Source of the DNA: Cylindrospermum sp. FACHB-282
Lineage (GTDB): Bacteria > Cyanobacteriota > Cyanobacteriia > Cyanobacteriales > Nostocaceae
DNA: 51,654 nucleotides
Assembly (NCBI RefSeq): GCF_014697195.1
Contig: NZ_JACJRJ010000045.1
Coordinates: forward strand, 1 to 51,654
Reading direction: 5' to 3'
The notes under the pieces were generated by a model. The model saw only the letters and a list, made by a program, of their open reading frames with translations, had not been told where the DNA came from and did not search any database. Positions 44,191 to 51,654 of this stretch are shown here, in pieces; the first letter of the stretch is position 1; every line of letters begins with the position of its first letter. Position numbers and translations under genes: made by a program.

Positions 44191-44498
44191 TCTAGAATCA
44201 AGAAATTAATATATTAATTTTTTGCATTTACTCTTGGCTAAATAATAATTTAGTATTGATTCCCAAGATGATCGCAGTATTAACTGTTTCATCAAAGCAG
44301 GTGTATTAAACAATTAAAAATTCTCTCATAGAGCCTACGGCACGCTACGCGAACAAAATTCAAAATTGTAGGCTGTTACAGCATACGAAAGTCTATCGGG
44401 AATAAGTAGCTGCCCCAAATAAATATCGTCTGTGCAATGCTTTATTATGTAAAGTTTCTCTGCTTTTGTACGGTTTTCACTACCAAGCTATTGTTGTA

Positions 44499-44519
44499 TA
44501 CTCTTAGAAGAGTACTCTT
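44499..44519. promoter_or_regulatory. Overlapping palindromes upstream of small gene
   Basis: TACTCTT-AG-AAGAGTA (44499-44514) and AAGAGTACTCTT (44508-44519) overlap, forming a compact operator-like site about 90 bp before ATG 44609. The regulator is unknown. Confidence 0.5.
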
Positions 44520-44608
44520 ATAAATAAACATAGGCTTGGTAGTTGGTTGCTTATGTTTGTTGTGTTTCAGATTGTGTGTACTTTTTGATACCTTTGGAGA
44601 ACAACAAA

Positions 44609-44803
44609 ATGATAGCAGTAAATCAACAAGAATTGCATACTAATGCTGTAGCAAACCCAGATGATGATGATTTCATGACTGTTCAGCTTAAAGACGGTAG
44701 GGCTATCCAGGTAAAACTAGATGATCTAAAACAGTTTTTGGATGAAAACCGCAATAATGTGGTATTTGAAAAGCTGGCAAATGTGGGCAAAAGAAGAGTT
44801 TAG
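44609..44803 (+). CDS. Small acidic protein, unrecognised
   Basis: A 64-aa protein (MIAVNQQELHTNAVANPDDDD...). I choose ATG 44609 over the longer frame from 44543 because GGAGA lies 9-10 nt upstream and the earlier residues are Cys/Tyr-rich and unlikely. It has an Asp run, then MTVQLKDGRAIQVKLDDLKQFLDENR. It looks like a small beta-alpha fold; no family recognised. It converges on the next minus-strand ORF with a 3-nt gap. Confidence 0.65.
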   Translation: MIAVNQQELHTNAVANPDDDDFMTVQLKDGRAIQVKLDDLKQFLDENRNNVVFEKLANVGKRRV

Positions 44804-44806
44804 CTT

Positions 44807-45079
44807 CTAACACAATATTTTTACAAGGGGACAAAACTTGGGTCTGTCTATATAAATTCCTTTGTCTAAATCATCATCGTTTTCAGAATAGTGAACTGTG
44901 CAATTTCGGAAAAGTCTATATTCCGTATTTTCATCATCAGCTTTGGTTGGGTTGTAAGGTATTTCTTCTCCCAGAGAAATGTAAACAGAGAATCTGTGTT
45001 TCCGAATTACATAACCGTAAATGTATCCATTTGATTGAGCATTAAGGAATTCAGATTTATGACTTTTCACTTCTAGCAT
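44807..45079 (-). CDS. Hypothetical protein, 90 aa
   Basis: A 90-aa ORF (MLEVKSHKSEFLNAQSNGYIYGYVIRKH...) with a balanced, globular-looking composition and a C-terminal Cys pair. No motif recognised. Gene-like codon use and the tidy convergence with the plus-strand gene favour a real gene, but it lacks an obvious ribosome site. Confidence 0.45.
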   Translation of the reverse strand: MLEVKSHKSEFLNAQSNGYIYGYVIRKHRFSVYISLGEEIPYNPTKADDENTEYRLFRNCTVHYSENDDDLDKGIYIDRPKFCPLVKILC

Positions 45080-45211
45080 TCTTGCCCCTACTACCCTTGA
45101 TTGTTTCTTCAGTAGATATTTTGAATAGTCTGAACAAATAGTTCCGCCATGCTATTTAAAGAAATCTTAAGCTAATACTATACATAGTGTATTACTATGC
45201 ATATGGCTTTG

Positions 45212-45270
45212 TGGATGTCAGGGGAATCGAACCCCTTGGATCAGAGATTAGGAGTCAAGCCCAGCATCCA
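45212..45270 (-). pseudogene. tRNA-like relic lacking the D-arm
   Basis: Read on the minus strand, there is a canonical T-arm (AGGGG-TTCGATT-CCCCT) and an acceptor stem (GGATGCT with GACATCC, one mismatch). The anticodon-like loop CTCCTAA would give anticodon CCU (Arg). The D-arm is missing and the anticodon stem pairs poorly. It is therefore probably a tRNA remnant or an attachment-site scar rather than a working tRNA. Confidence 0.5.
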
Positions 45271-45320
45271 ACGCCGCCCTTGAAGCTATAAATAAGGCAG
45301 TGATATTACCAGTGCTTTAT

Positions 45321-46202
45321 TTATAAGCCATTACTGTCTAATGCCTGGTCAATAGTCAGCAATTCATCTAGGGCATTTGCTATCTGTCTGTTAGTTCCTT
45401 CTTTCAGTTCTTGCTCCAAATGAGCTATACGCTCTTGTTGCCCCAAAAACTTACTCTCTAGGTTTAATTTGAGGTGCGTATTTTCCTGTTTAAGTTGTTC
45501 TACTTCTTTGGTTAAACTGACAATGCGTTTAAAAAGTAGAGCCAAGGCTTTTTTTACATCTATTTCAGACGACTCTTTTAAATCTATTAATGAGTGTTGA
45601 TTTTTATCAACTAGTAAATCTTCAGAATTCCCTGAGTTTGTATATTGATCATTCTCTTCCAAATTATCTTGCAACTCAGTCGGACTACCGTTAACTTTTT
45701 CACCCATCAAATCCCTTTCAGGACGAACTTGAGAATCTGTGACTAATTCTATGTTACCTTGATCGTCAAAGTAAGGAATCGGCTTGCCATGTTTAAGAAA
45801 AAATTTGCTCAGAACTTTGTCGAAAGTTAGTCCACGCTTTGCATTTATTTCCCTAATAAGAGCGTATGGAATACGTGAATAGTGTAAATACTTTAATCCA
45901 TCTTTTTTGTATGCTAAAAAAGGAGTATCTGATCCTTCTAGCGGTTTTTCCCGTAAATTCCGTACACGGACTTGTAAAGCAGGGGAAGACATACACGTAT
46001 AGTCTAGCAGGTCTTCCATTACTGCTCCTCTACAATGTCTGTCGTTAACCCAGGCAACCCGTTCTATAATCAAAGAATGAATAGCATCCGCACCGTAAAC
46101 GTAATTAGCTAAATCCTCGGAGAATGAATATAGTTCATTGTCCAGAGTTGGCGGCGAAGCTTGACCTTTTGGTACTTTTCGGTTTAAAATGGAATTAGCC
46201 AT
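45321..46202 (-). CDS. Hypothetical coiled-coil protein
   Basis: A 293-aa protein. The N-terminal 140 residues look globular (ELYSFSEDLANYVYGADAIHSLIIERVAWVND...). A Ser/Asn/Asp-rich linker follows, and a coiled coil runs from about 225 to 285 (FKRIVSLTKEVEQLKQENTHLKLNLESK). No family recognised. It has a clear terminator-like hairpin near its start side (46337) and lies beside the tRNA-like relic, which would fit cargo of a decayed integrative element; that is inference. Confidence 0.7.
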   Translation of the reverse strand: MANSILNRKVPKGQASPPTLDNELYSFSEDLANYVYGADAIHSLIIERVAWVNDRHCRGAVMEDLLDYTCMSSPALQVRVRNLREKPLEGSDTPFLAYKKDGLKYLHYSRIPYALIREINAKRGLTFDKVLSKFFLKHGKPIPYFDDQGNIELVTDSQVRPERDLMGEKVNGSPTELQDNLEENDQYTNSGNSEDLLVDKNQHSLIDLKESSEIDVKKALALLFKRIVSLTKEVEQLKQENTHLKLNLESKFLGQQERIAHLEQELKEGTNRQIANALDELLTIDQALDSNGL

Positions 46203-46336
46203 AAATAAACTGCCTTCCTACTGGAAAGTTGTGGGGGTAGATAAATTAAGAAACGGTGACTGCGCTTCCATCCTGTTACTTAGTTGGCCGACTTAGGCAG
46301 GATTATAAAAAGCACAGTACACCAAATAAATAAGCA

Positions 46337-46370
46337 GAGGTAGCAAATTGAAGCTACCTCATTTATTTTA
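46337..46370. terminator. Bidirectional terminator-like hairpin
   Basis: GAGGTAGC, a short loop AAATTGAA, then GCTACCTC followed by ATTTATTTTA. On the other strand the stem is followed by TTATTTATTT, so it could work in both directions. Confidence 0.7.
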
Positions 46371-46649
46371 GAGCAATTTCTCTCGATTAGCAACAAAGAT
46401 TTTGTATTTATTGTATTTCAAGTAGATTAGCTTTATTTCATTTGCAATATTTATTTAATTTAAAATTATTAAAGTATCATTTGAAGCAAGAAGATAAAAT
46501 ATTTACTAGAAAATTCACTGTATAATATTCTCATCTTTTGTCGCCAGAATGTGTTGCATTCGATAGATTGCGGACTTCACTGACGGGACTTAGCTATGAA
46601 AATATGCACCTTACTTAATCAGTATTTGTAAATACGAAGTGGTAGCAGT

Positions 46650-46860
46650 TTAGTCTTTGATGATATAGTCGTATTTCAGTTTAGATGAATCTTTATCTTT
46701 ACCTTGCCATTCTTGAGGATAAATACTCAAACGTCCGGTTTGAGGAAAATTCCTCATATAGAAACCACTGACCAGTATTCTCTTCAACCCAGACCGTACC
46801 ATCTTGCTCTTGCCGGACTCGTACCACAATTCCTTATTCTCGTGCTAAGTCATAGTCATA
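46650..46860 (-). pseudogene. Frameshifted gene fragment, family unknown
   Basis: On the minus strand one frame reads VRVRQEQDGTVWVEENTGQ then WFLYEEFSS. A second frame continues GRLSIYPQEWQGKDKDSSK and ends YDYIIKD with a stop at 46650. The two pieces look like parts of one protein joined across a one-base shift near 46740. No start codon or family is recognisable. Confidence 0.55.
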
Positions 46861-46880
46861 GCACTAAACGAAAAAGAAAA

Positions 46881-47001
46881 AGCGATTAGAAATCGCGGCT
46901 ACACAAACTAAGTCCACCTTCGTGGACTAAGGAAAAACTAGCTGTTTGAAACCCACGCAGGTGGGTTTTGCCTGTGTAGTTGCGGTTTCTAACCGCTTAA
47001 G
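46881..47001. repeat. REP cluster of the RAYT-associated type
   Basis: It starts GCGATT-AGA-AATCGC, GGCTACACAAAC, then a GTCCACC...GTGGAC hairpin, followed by an inverted copy (AACCCACGCAGGTGGGTT, GCCTGTGTAG, GCGGTTTCTAACCGC). The first half is nearly identical to the units at 10131 and 10765-11235. The head-to-head arrangement is the usual BIME-like form. Confidence 0.88.
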
Positions 47002-47028
47002 TTGATACTCATGGACTAAGATAAATGA

Positions 47029-47973
47029 TTAATTTAGCCAAGGACGGGTAATTTGCTCTAACTCCCGAACTTCATCATCAGTCAATCTCCAACCCAAAGC
47101 ACCGACATTTTGTTTTACCTGTTCTGCGGTTTTGACTCCAGCAATGGGAATTACGTTACCCTGACAAATTAACCAATTAAGTGCAACTTGTGCAGGAGTG
47201 CGACTATATTTTTCACCAATACTCTGAAGCGAAGAAATTACAGGGTTAACTTTTTGTATTCCCTCTTGACTAAATTTAGTATCTATGGTTCTAGCTCCGG
47301 TGGGCTTGCTTGCTCCTGTATACTTACCTGTGAGCAATCCCTGGGCTAAAGGACTATAGGCCAAAATAGTCACACCCAACTCGCGAGCAGTTTGAAAAAT
47401 ACCGTTACTTTCAATTTGGCGATTTAGCAAAGAATAACGTACTTGGTTAACCGCTAGAGGTACACCCCGTTTTGCCAAAATTTGGTGTACATCTCGCATT
47501 TCTGCTGCTGAGTAATTACTTATACCAACTGCACCAATTCTACCCCGCTTCACCTCATCAGCGAGGGTATTCATTAAAGTTTCTTGACTCAAAAAGAAGG
47601 CAAATGGCCAATGCACTTGGTAAAGTTCAATTCGCTCTAGTTGTAGGCGTTTGAGGCTATCTGTTAAGGCATCAGAGACAGATTTCGCTGTACATCTCCA
47701 AGGTAAAGGGCCAAATTTCGTGGCAATTTGCACTTTTTGGGGTGTTTGTTTCATAAATTGCCCCAAAAATTCTTCGCTTTTTCCCATCCCGTAAACTTCC
47801 GCAGTGTCAAAGAAATTAACACCAGCTTCTAAAGCGGCTGTAAAAGCTGCTTGCAACTGTTCTGGCCCATAACCGTCGCCATAATTCCAAAAGAGTTTAT
47901 CACCCCAAGCCCAAGTACCAATGCAAAGGGGTGTAACCGCTGGGCCATTTTGCCCCAAGGTGATGGTTTCCAT
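47029..47973 (-). CDS. Aldo/keto reductase
   Basis: A 314-aa NADPH-dependent oxidoreductase. The tetrad parts are visible: DTAEVYG (Asp/Tyr), ATKFGP (Lys) and YQVHWPF (His). GISNYSAAEMRD, NQVRYSLLNRQIE and the cofactor region AYSPLAQGLLTGKY and ALNWLICQGNVIPIAGVKT are also present. The length is typical of the family. Substrate unknown. A decayed copy of its 3' end sits at 44020-44190. REP repeats lie just downstream. Confidence 0.92.
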   Translation of the reverse strand: METITLGQNGPAVTPLCIGTWAWGDKLFWNYGDGYGPEQLQAAFTAALEAGVNFFDTAEVYGMGKSEEFLGQFMKQTPQKVQIATKFGPLPWRCTAKSVSDALTDSLKRLQLERIELYQVHWPFAFFLSQETLMNTLADEVKRGRIGAVGISNYSAAEMRDVHQILAKRGVPLAVNQVRYSLLNRQIESNGIFQTARELGVTILAYSPLAQGLLTGKYTGASKPTGARTIDTKFSQEGIQKVNPVISSLQSIGEKYSRTPAQVALNWLICQGNVIPIAGVKTAEQVKQNVGALGWRLTDDEVRELEQITRPWLN

Positions 47974-48182
47974 GTTTGTAAGATTTATTTTATTTACATT
48001 TCTTTACTTTTATAGGTTATCGAAGTTTTGTATTTTTAGGTGTTTGGAGATGATTTTTTTGACAAACCGCTCCAGACACATAGGACACAGAGAAAATAAG
48101 GAATAAAGGAAAATTCGAGATGTGTTGGGAGTTTGGGTTTATCGTTATTTAAAGGAAAGTTCAATCTGATCAACAAGTAGCT

Positions 48183-49616
48183 ATGGCAAGCGGTGATGCT
48201 TTTGATACCCCAACCAAATCTCAAGCCGTGGCAAGGGTCAATGTGCTGACCATGTTTCGGCTGGGATTGTTTCAAATGGGATTGAGTATGATGTCCATTT
48301 TGACTCTGGGGGTACTCAACAGAGTCATGATTAAGGAAATAGCAATACCGGCAACGCTGGTTTCTCTGGTGCTAGCAATGCCGGCTTTTGTTTCTCCTTC
48401 CCGCATCTGGTTTGGTCAGATGTCAGATGCCAAGCCGTTATGGGGCTACCACCGCACAGCTTATGTTTGGGTGGGAGCAGCGATTTTTGCGATCGCCGCT
48501 TTTTTAGCGGTACAAGTAATGTGGCAGTTAAACGCCGCAACCAGTAACGCTGGTAGCTGGGTATGGACAACCCAAACCATCGGCTGGACAGCAGTTATGG
48601 GTTTAGTTTTCGCTGTCTATGGTCTAGCAATTTGTGCCAGTGGTACCGCCTTTGCAGCTTTGTTAGTTGATATCTCCGAAGAAGACAACCGCTCTAAAGT
48701 CGTCGGGATTGTTTGGTCAATGCTGATGGTGGGTATTATTGTGGGGGCAATTATCAGTTCCAGCTTGCTGAAGCAATTAACAGCAGGTGCACCCATAGAA
48801 ATCTTACAGGCAGCAATAAACAGGCTGTTTATGATCGTCCCGGCAACTGTTTTTGGGCTGGCCATTGTAGCTACATTCGGTGTAGAGAAAAAATATTCCT
48901 TTTTCGCTAACCGTTCTACACCAGCAAATCGGGAAGACAGCATTACTTTAGGTAAAGCTTGGGAAATCTTAACAGCTAGTCCGCAAACAGGTTTGTTTTT
49001 CACCTTTTTATTGGTGATGACCATCAGTTTGTTTATGCAAGATCCAATTTTGGAACCTTATGCGGGGGAAGTGTTTAAGATGCCCTTAGCCGAAAGTACC
49101 AGGCTGAATATTTTTTACGGTACTGGGATACTAATAGCCTATGGTGTCACCGGCTTTTTGATTGTGCCACGGTTGGGTAAGCGTAAAACTATCCGCCTGG
49201 GCTGTTTTTTGGTAGCATTTTGTGCAGTATTACTAGGTTTATCAGGATTTACCGCTAATCCAGCTTTCCTGAAACTAGGTTTGGTTTTGTTTGGGTTAGC
49301 TACTGGTTTTGTGACTACCGGAGCTGTTAGCTTGATGCTGGATCTCACAGTTGCAGAAGCTGCTGGCACATTTATTGGCGCTTGGGGATTAGCGCAGTCC
49401 ATATCTAGGGGAATTGCAGTGGTAATTGGCGGTGCTCTTTTGGATTTGGGGCGCAATCTGTTACCCAACTTGGTACTAGCCTATGGTCTAGTATTTGCTC
49501 TGGAAGCTTTAGGGATGGTGGTGTCGATTTGGTTTCTGAACCGGGTAAACGTGACAGAATTTCAAACCAGTACCAAAAATGCTTTAGCTTCTGTGTTGGA
49601 AAGTGATTTAGATTAA
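48183..49616 (+). CDS. PucC/BCD-type major facilitator permease
   Basis: A 477-aa membrane protein with about 12 hydrophobic segments. The N-terminal VNVLTMFRLGLFQMGLSMMSILTLGVLNRVMI and SPSRIWFGQMSDAKPLWGYHRTAYVW, and later RSKVVGIVWSMLMVGIIVGAI, match the PucC/BCD family linked to bacteriochlorophyll or chlorophyll delivery and antenna assembly. The exact role in cyanobacteria is uncertain. It is followed by a strong hairpin terminator at 49645. Confidence 0.88.
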   Translation: MASGDAFDTPTKSQAVARVNVLTMFRLGLFQMGLSMMSILTLGVLNRVMIKEIAIPATLVSLVLAMPAFVSPSRIWFGQMSDAKPLWGYHRTAYVWVGAAIFAIAAFLAVQVMWQLNAATSNAGSWVWTTQTIGWTAVMGLVFAVYGLAICASGTAFAALLVDISEEDNRSKVVGIVWSMLMVGIIVGAIISSSLLKQLTAGAPIEILQAAINRLFMIVPATVFGLAIVATFGVEKKYSFFANRSTPANREDSITLGKAWEILTASPQTGLFFTFLLVMTISLFMQDPILEPYAGEVFKMPLAESTRLNIFYGTGILIAYGVTGFLIVPRLGKRKTIRLGCFLVAFCAVLLGLSGFTANPAFLKLGLVLFGLATGFVTTGAVSLMLDLTVAEAAGTFIGAWGLAQSISRGIAVVIGGALLDLGRNLLPNLVLAYGLVFALEALGMVVSIWFLNRVNVTEFQTSTKNALASVLESDLD

Positions 49617-49644
49617 TTAAGTACATTTTATAGACTCAAAGATA

Positions 49645-49674
49645 TGTAGAGACTAGCCATGCTTAGTCTCTACA
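49645..49674. terminator. Hairpin between convergent genes
   Basis: TGTAGAGACTA, loop GCCATGCT, TAGTCTCTACA. An 11-bp perfect stem lies 29 bp after the permease stop and 35 bp before the PEP-CTERM stop, placed to end both transcripts. There is no long T tract. Confidence 0.75.
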
Positions 49675-49708
49675 ATGTGGTTTATATATAAATGCAAATT
49701 GCTGTAAA

Positions 49709-50326
49709 TTATGCTTTAACAACAGCTTCTAGCTGCTGTTTTGGTGACTTTTTCTTTTTCAGTAGTAAGCCTATACTGCCAACTAATAAAATACCACTAG
49801 TGGTAAATGGTTCTGGTACTGGCTGAACTTTCTCAACCTTTAATGATACTCCGCCAATGTTGTCAGCATAATAACTGTCACTAATAAAAAAATTAGCAGT
49901 TCCATCGTTAATCAAAGTGAATGAGGTGTTTGATAGTGCAGAATTTTGTCTTGCTAAAGATAGAGTTGAGAAGCGTCCATTTCCGTAGCCGAAACCATTA
50001 GCAGGTTGATTATTTAAGGAAATAGAATAACTATTGCCCCATCCTTTCTGACATTTGTTTCCTTCATTATTGCAACCTGCAATAATACCCCCCCAAGCAT
50101 TCCAACCATCATAAAGACCACCATCCGCAATTCCGATATAGCTAACATCATATTCCCCAGCACTCAAATTAAGAGTAATTGGATTATTAGGATTGTTAAT
50201 ATTGATTGGATTCAAATTAATAATTTGGCTAAAACTAGCAGCTTCAGCCGCATTACTTTGCATCATGGTTAAGCCAATTGCAGTACTTGTAATAGCAATT
50301 AGCGATTTCAGATTTAAGGTCTTCAT
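49709..50326 (-). CDS. PEP-CTERM exported protein
   Basis: A 205-aa protein. The signal peptide (MKTLNLKSLIAITSTAIGLTMMQSNAAEA) precedes a Gly/Asn-rich beta domain (YDVSYIGIADGGLYDGWNAWGG). The C-terminal sorting tail is VPEP followed by a hydrophobic segment (ILLVGSIGLLL) and a basic KKKK end. This is the exosortase target signature of cyanobacteria. One possible disulfide pair is Cys84/Cys91 (GCNNEGNKCQ). Function unknown; likely envelope or extracellular. Confidence 0.9.
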   Translation of the reverse strand: MKTLNLKSLIAITSTAIGLTMMQSNAAEAASFSQIINLNPININNPNNPITLNLSAGEYDVSYIGIADGGLYDGWNAWGGIIAGCNNEGNKCQKGWGNSYSISLNNQPANGFGYGNGRFSTLSLARQNSALSNTSFTLINDGTANFFISDSYYADNIGGVSLKVEKVQPVPEPFTTSGILLVGSIGLLLKKKKSPKQQLEAVVKA

Positions 50327-50559
50327 GAGTTGTGCCTATAAAATACCAATTAACTAAATATATAAATTATGTTGCTTTCTGTGTGGGAGAAAAGTTAGCG
50401 TTTTCAATGAAACTTAATTTTCCTTGAAATACTCTAGAAAAAAAATAAAATAAATTCAAGTAAAATAATATTTATGCTGATAAAGCAAGTAAATATTTAA
50501 CAGAATTGGGGATTGGGGATTGGGGACTGAAAATTCGGAAATAGGAAAAAATTCTGCTC

Positions 50560-50606
50560 TAATGACTAATGACCAATGACAAATGACCAAGGACTAATGA
50601 CCAATG
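50560..50606. repeat. Heptamer array before the phosphatase gene
   Basis: Units of the GACCAAT/GACTAAT type run up to and include the ATG at 50604 (ACCAATG), so the start codon is part of the repeat. Confidence 0.85.
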
Positions 50607-51413
50607 AATGATTTTTGGATAACGATTCTGGATTTTGCCCAAACCACCACTACCAGAGTGGGACAGCAACTGATGCAAGATTTTGGGCAGGTGCAAGCTT
50701 TGCAAAAAGCTGATGGCAGTTTGGTAACGAAAGCCGATAAATGGGCAGATCAAGAAATTCGGGATGCGATCGCTTCCACTTTTTCAGGTTACGGGATTTT
50801 AACCGAAGAAAGCGAACACACTTTCCCTGGTACAGAATGGTGTTGGGTAATTGACCCTTTAGATGGCACAACCAACTTTACACGGGGTATTCCCATTTGG
50901 TCAATTTCTCTGGGTTTACTTTATCAAGGCACACCGATTTTTGGTTATGTTTACGCACCCCCATTAAATCAAGCTTTTCACGGTTTTTGGGCGGGTACAT
51001 CAGGGTTAACAGTGCCAACGGGAGCATTTCTGAATCATCACCCCATCCACACCAGTAATGATGCTCCTAGCAACCATCAGTTTTTTAACGTCTGTTCCCG
51101 CAGTATTGGAGTTATTCAAAAAGACCTTCCCTGTAAAATTCGGATGTTGGGGGCTGCTAGTTATAACTTTCTGACAGTGGCATCTGGGGCAACTTTAGGC
51201 ACTATTGAGGCGACACCAAAAGTTTGGGATATCGCCGGGGCTTGGGTAATTGTCCAAGCTGCGGGCGGTGTTTGGTCATCACTAAATTCCCCGCCATTTC
51301 CTTTAAAGCCAGGAGAAGATTATGGCGATCGCTCTTTTCCCACTTTAGTAGTTAGTCGTCCAGAATTACTTCCGGTATTTACACCATTTCTCGAACGGTT
51401 AAAAAAGAATTAG
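50604..51413 (+). CDS. Inositol-monophosphatase-family phosphatase
   Basis: A 269-aa magnesium-dependent sugar-phosphatase-like protein. It has the metal motif WVIDPLDGTTNFTRGIP (about residues 82-98), an upstream EES (LTEESEH) and a second motif KVWDIAGAWVIVQAAGG. Members of this family cleave inositol, fructose bisphosphate, PAPs or histidinol phosphate, so the substrate cannot be assigned. The ATG is inside a heptamer array, with no ribosome site. Confidence 0.9.
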   Translation: MNDFWITILDFAQTTTTRVGQQLMQDFGQVQALQKADGSLVTKADKWADQEIRDAIASTFSGYGILTEESEHTFPGTEWCWVIDPLDGTTNFTRGIPIWSISLGLLYQGTPIFGYVYAPPLNQAFHGFWAGTSGLTVPTGAFLNHHPIHTSNDAPSNHQFFNVCSRSIGVIQKDLPCKIRMLGAASYNFLTVASGATLGTIEATPKVWDIAGAWVIVQAAGGVWSSLNSPPFPLKPGEDYGDRSFPTLVVSRPELLPVFTPFLERLKKN

Positions 51414-51435
51414 TGATGATACAAGCTTTACCCAT

Positions 51436-51654
51436 GTGACATACTCCACACACTCCCTTCCAGGTGAGTGTGGGCTTCTCAACGACTCCTCTATGAGGAC
51501 ATTAATTGAGCTTTAAGACCGTGTGTCCCACGGTTCTTGACATTTATAGCCGCGTTCAAATCCCTGCACAAACTCGCATGACATACAGGGCAGTTGTGCA
51601 TTCTTTGAGATAGCGGCTTTTTAACTTTGTGACCACCCTTCGGCAAGCTCAGGG
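51436..51654 (-). mobile_element. IS605-type element, right end (cut by window)
   Basis: The right end has the GTGACATACTCCACACACTC segment and a hairpin (CACTCACCT / AGGTGAGTG-like) closely matching the end at 17411-17450, including the shared GAAGCCCACACTC. The tnpB 3' end follows. The left part lies outside the window. Confidence 0.8.
51491..51654 (-). CDS. TnpB C-terminal part (partial)
   Basis: The last about 54 codons of a TnpB: GGHKVKKPLSQRMHNCPVC, then SLCRDLNAAINVKNRGTHG with the final RuvC Asp in RDLNAA. The stop is at 51491. The first zinc knuckle (CxxCG expected before GHKVKK) is replaced by LSLPKGG, encoded by a palindromic repeat (51636-51654). The gene is therefore either damaged or diverged. 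It continues beyond the window. Confidence 0.75.
   Translation of the reverse strand, partial: LSLPKGGHKVKKPLSQRMHNCPVCHASLCRDLNAAINVKNRGTHGLKAQLMSS

Larger units (their letters stand above)
43932..44608. other. Low-density region with pseudogene and repeats
   Basis: About 680 bp. It contains a decayed aldo/keto reductase fragment (44020-44190), the GCACGCTACGCGAAC repeat and the promoter region of the small acidic gene. The rest shows no gene. Confidence 0.6.
46203..47028. other. Low-density region upstream of the coiled-coil gene
   Basis: About 830 bp. It holds a terminator-like hairpin (46337-46370), a decayed minus-strand gene piece (46650-46860) and the REP cluster (46881-47001). The remainder is AT-rich with no ORF. 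Confidence 0.6.

Noticed and set aside
46704-46889. 61-aa plus-strand ORF
   Set aside because: The better coding signal is on the other strand, as a frameshifted gene fragment.
48617-49024. 135-aa minus-strand ORF opposite the PucC-type permease
   Set aside because: Antisense shadow of a membrane protein gene.

Overview
The window is chromosomal DNA of a cyanobacterium, most likely a filamentous Nostocales-type strain. The evidence is the many HIP1-type GCGATCGC sites, cyanobacteria-specific genes (psbU, btpA, a DUF3120 protein, the PDZ/radical-SAM protein of the cyanobacterial FeS family), PEP-CTERM and HEAT/PBS-lyase proteins, and dense short tandem heptamers (TGGGTAA / CATTGGT / CCATTAC classes).

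Region 1 (1-13.6 kb) is an accessory defence island built around DNA phosphorothioation (Dnd). dndB (minus) diverges from dndC, dndD and dndE (plus). To the left lie a DEAH helicase of the Dnd-restriction type, a 57-aa gene overlapping a second DndD-like SMC ATPase, a Dnd-associated small protein, and a probable phosphorothioate-reading HNH endonuclease broken by one frameshift. An IS200-like tyrosine transposase, REP-like hairpins and five tandem 98-bp units separate dndC from dndD. No dndA is present, so sulfur would have to come from a cysteine desulfurase elsewhere. Degenerate genes (Uma2 relic, broken HNH) and repeats show turnover.

Region 2 (13.7-20.9 kb) holds an AmpG-like permease with a short membrane partner, a GNAT acetyltransferase, a HEAT-repeat protein, a solitary IS605-type tnpB element, a cupin and a secreted sugar-dehydrogenase-like lipoprotein. 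Region 3 (21.2-27.3 kb) is a two-gene signalling operon: a 1624-aa CBS/multi-PAS/GAF histidine kinase followed by a REC-EAL response regulator, overlapping by 8 nt.

Region 4 (27.5-43.9 kb) is mostly core genome: a GH10-like glycosidase, PDZ/radical-SAM protein, uppP, DUF3120, psbU, nadB, pentapeptide lipoprotein, VKOR-thioredoxin fusion, btpA, rimO and a CrhR-like RNA helicase. Region 5 (43.9-47.0 kb) is a patchy low-density stretch with a decayed aldo/keto reductase duplicate, three unrecognised small genes, a D-arm-less tRNA-like relic and REP hairpins. Region 6 (47.0-51.6 kb) has an aldo/keto reductase, a PucC-type permease, a PEP-CTERM protein, an inositol-monophosphatase-family enzyme and the 3' end of a second tnpB element cut by the window edge.

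All functions are read from motifs and recalled family knowledge; no database search was run.
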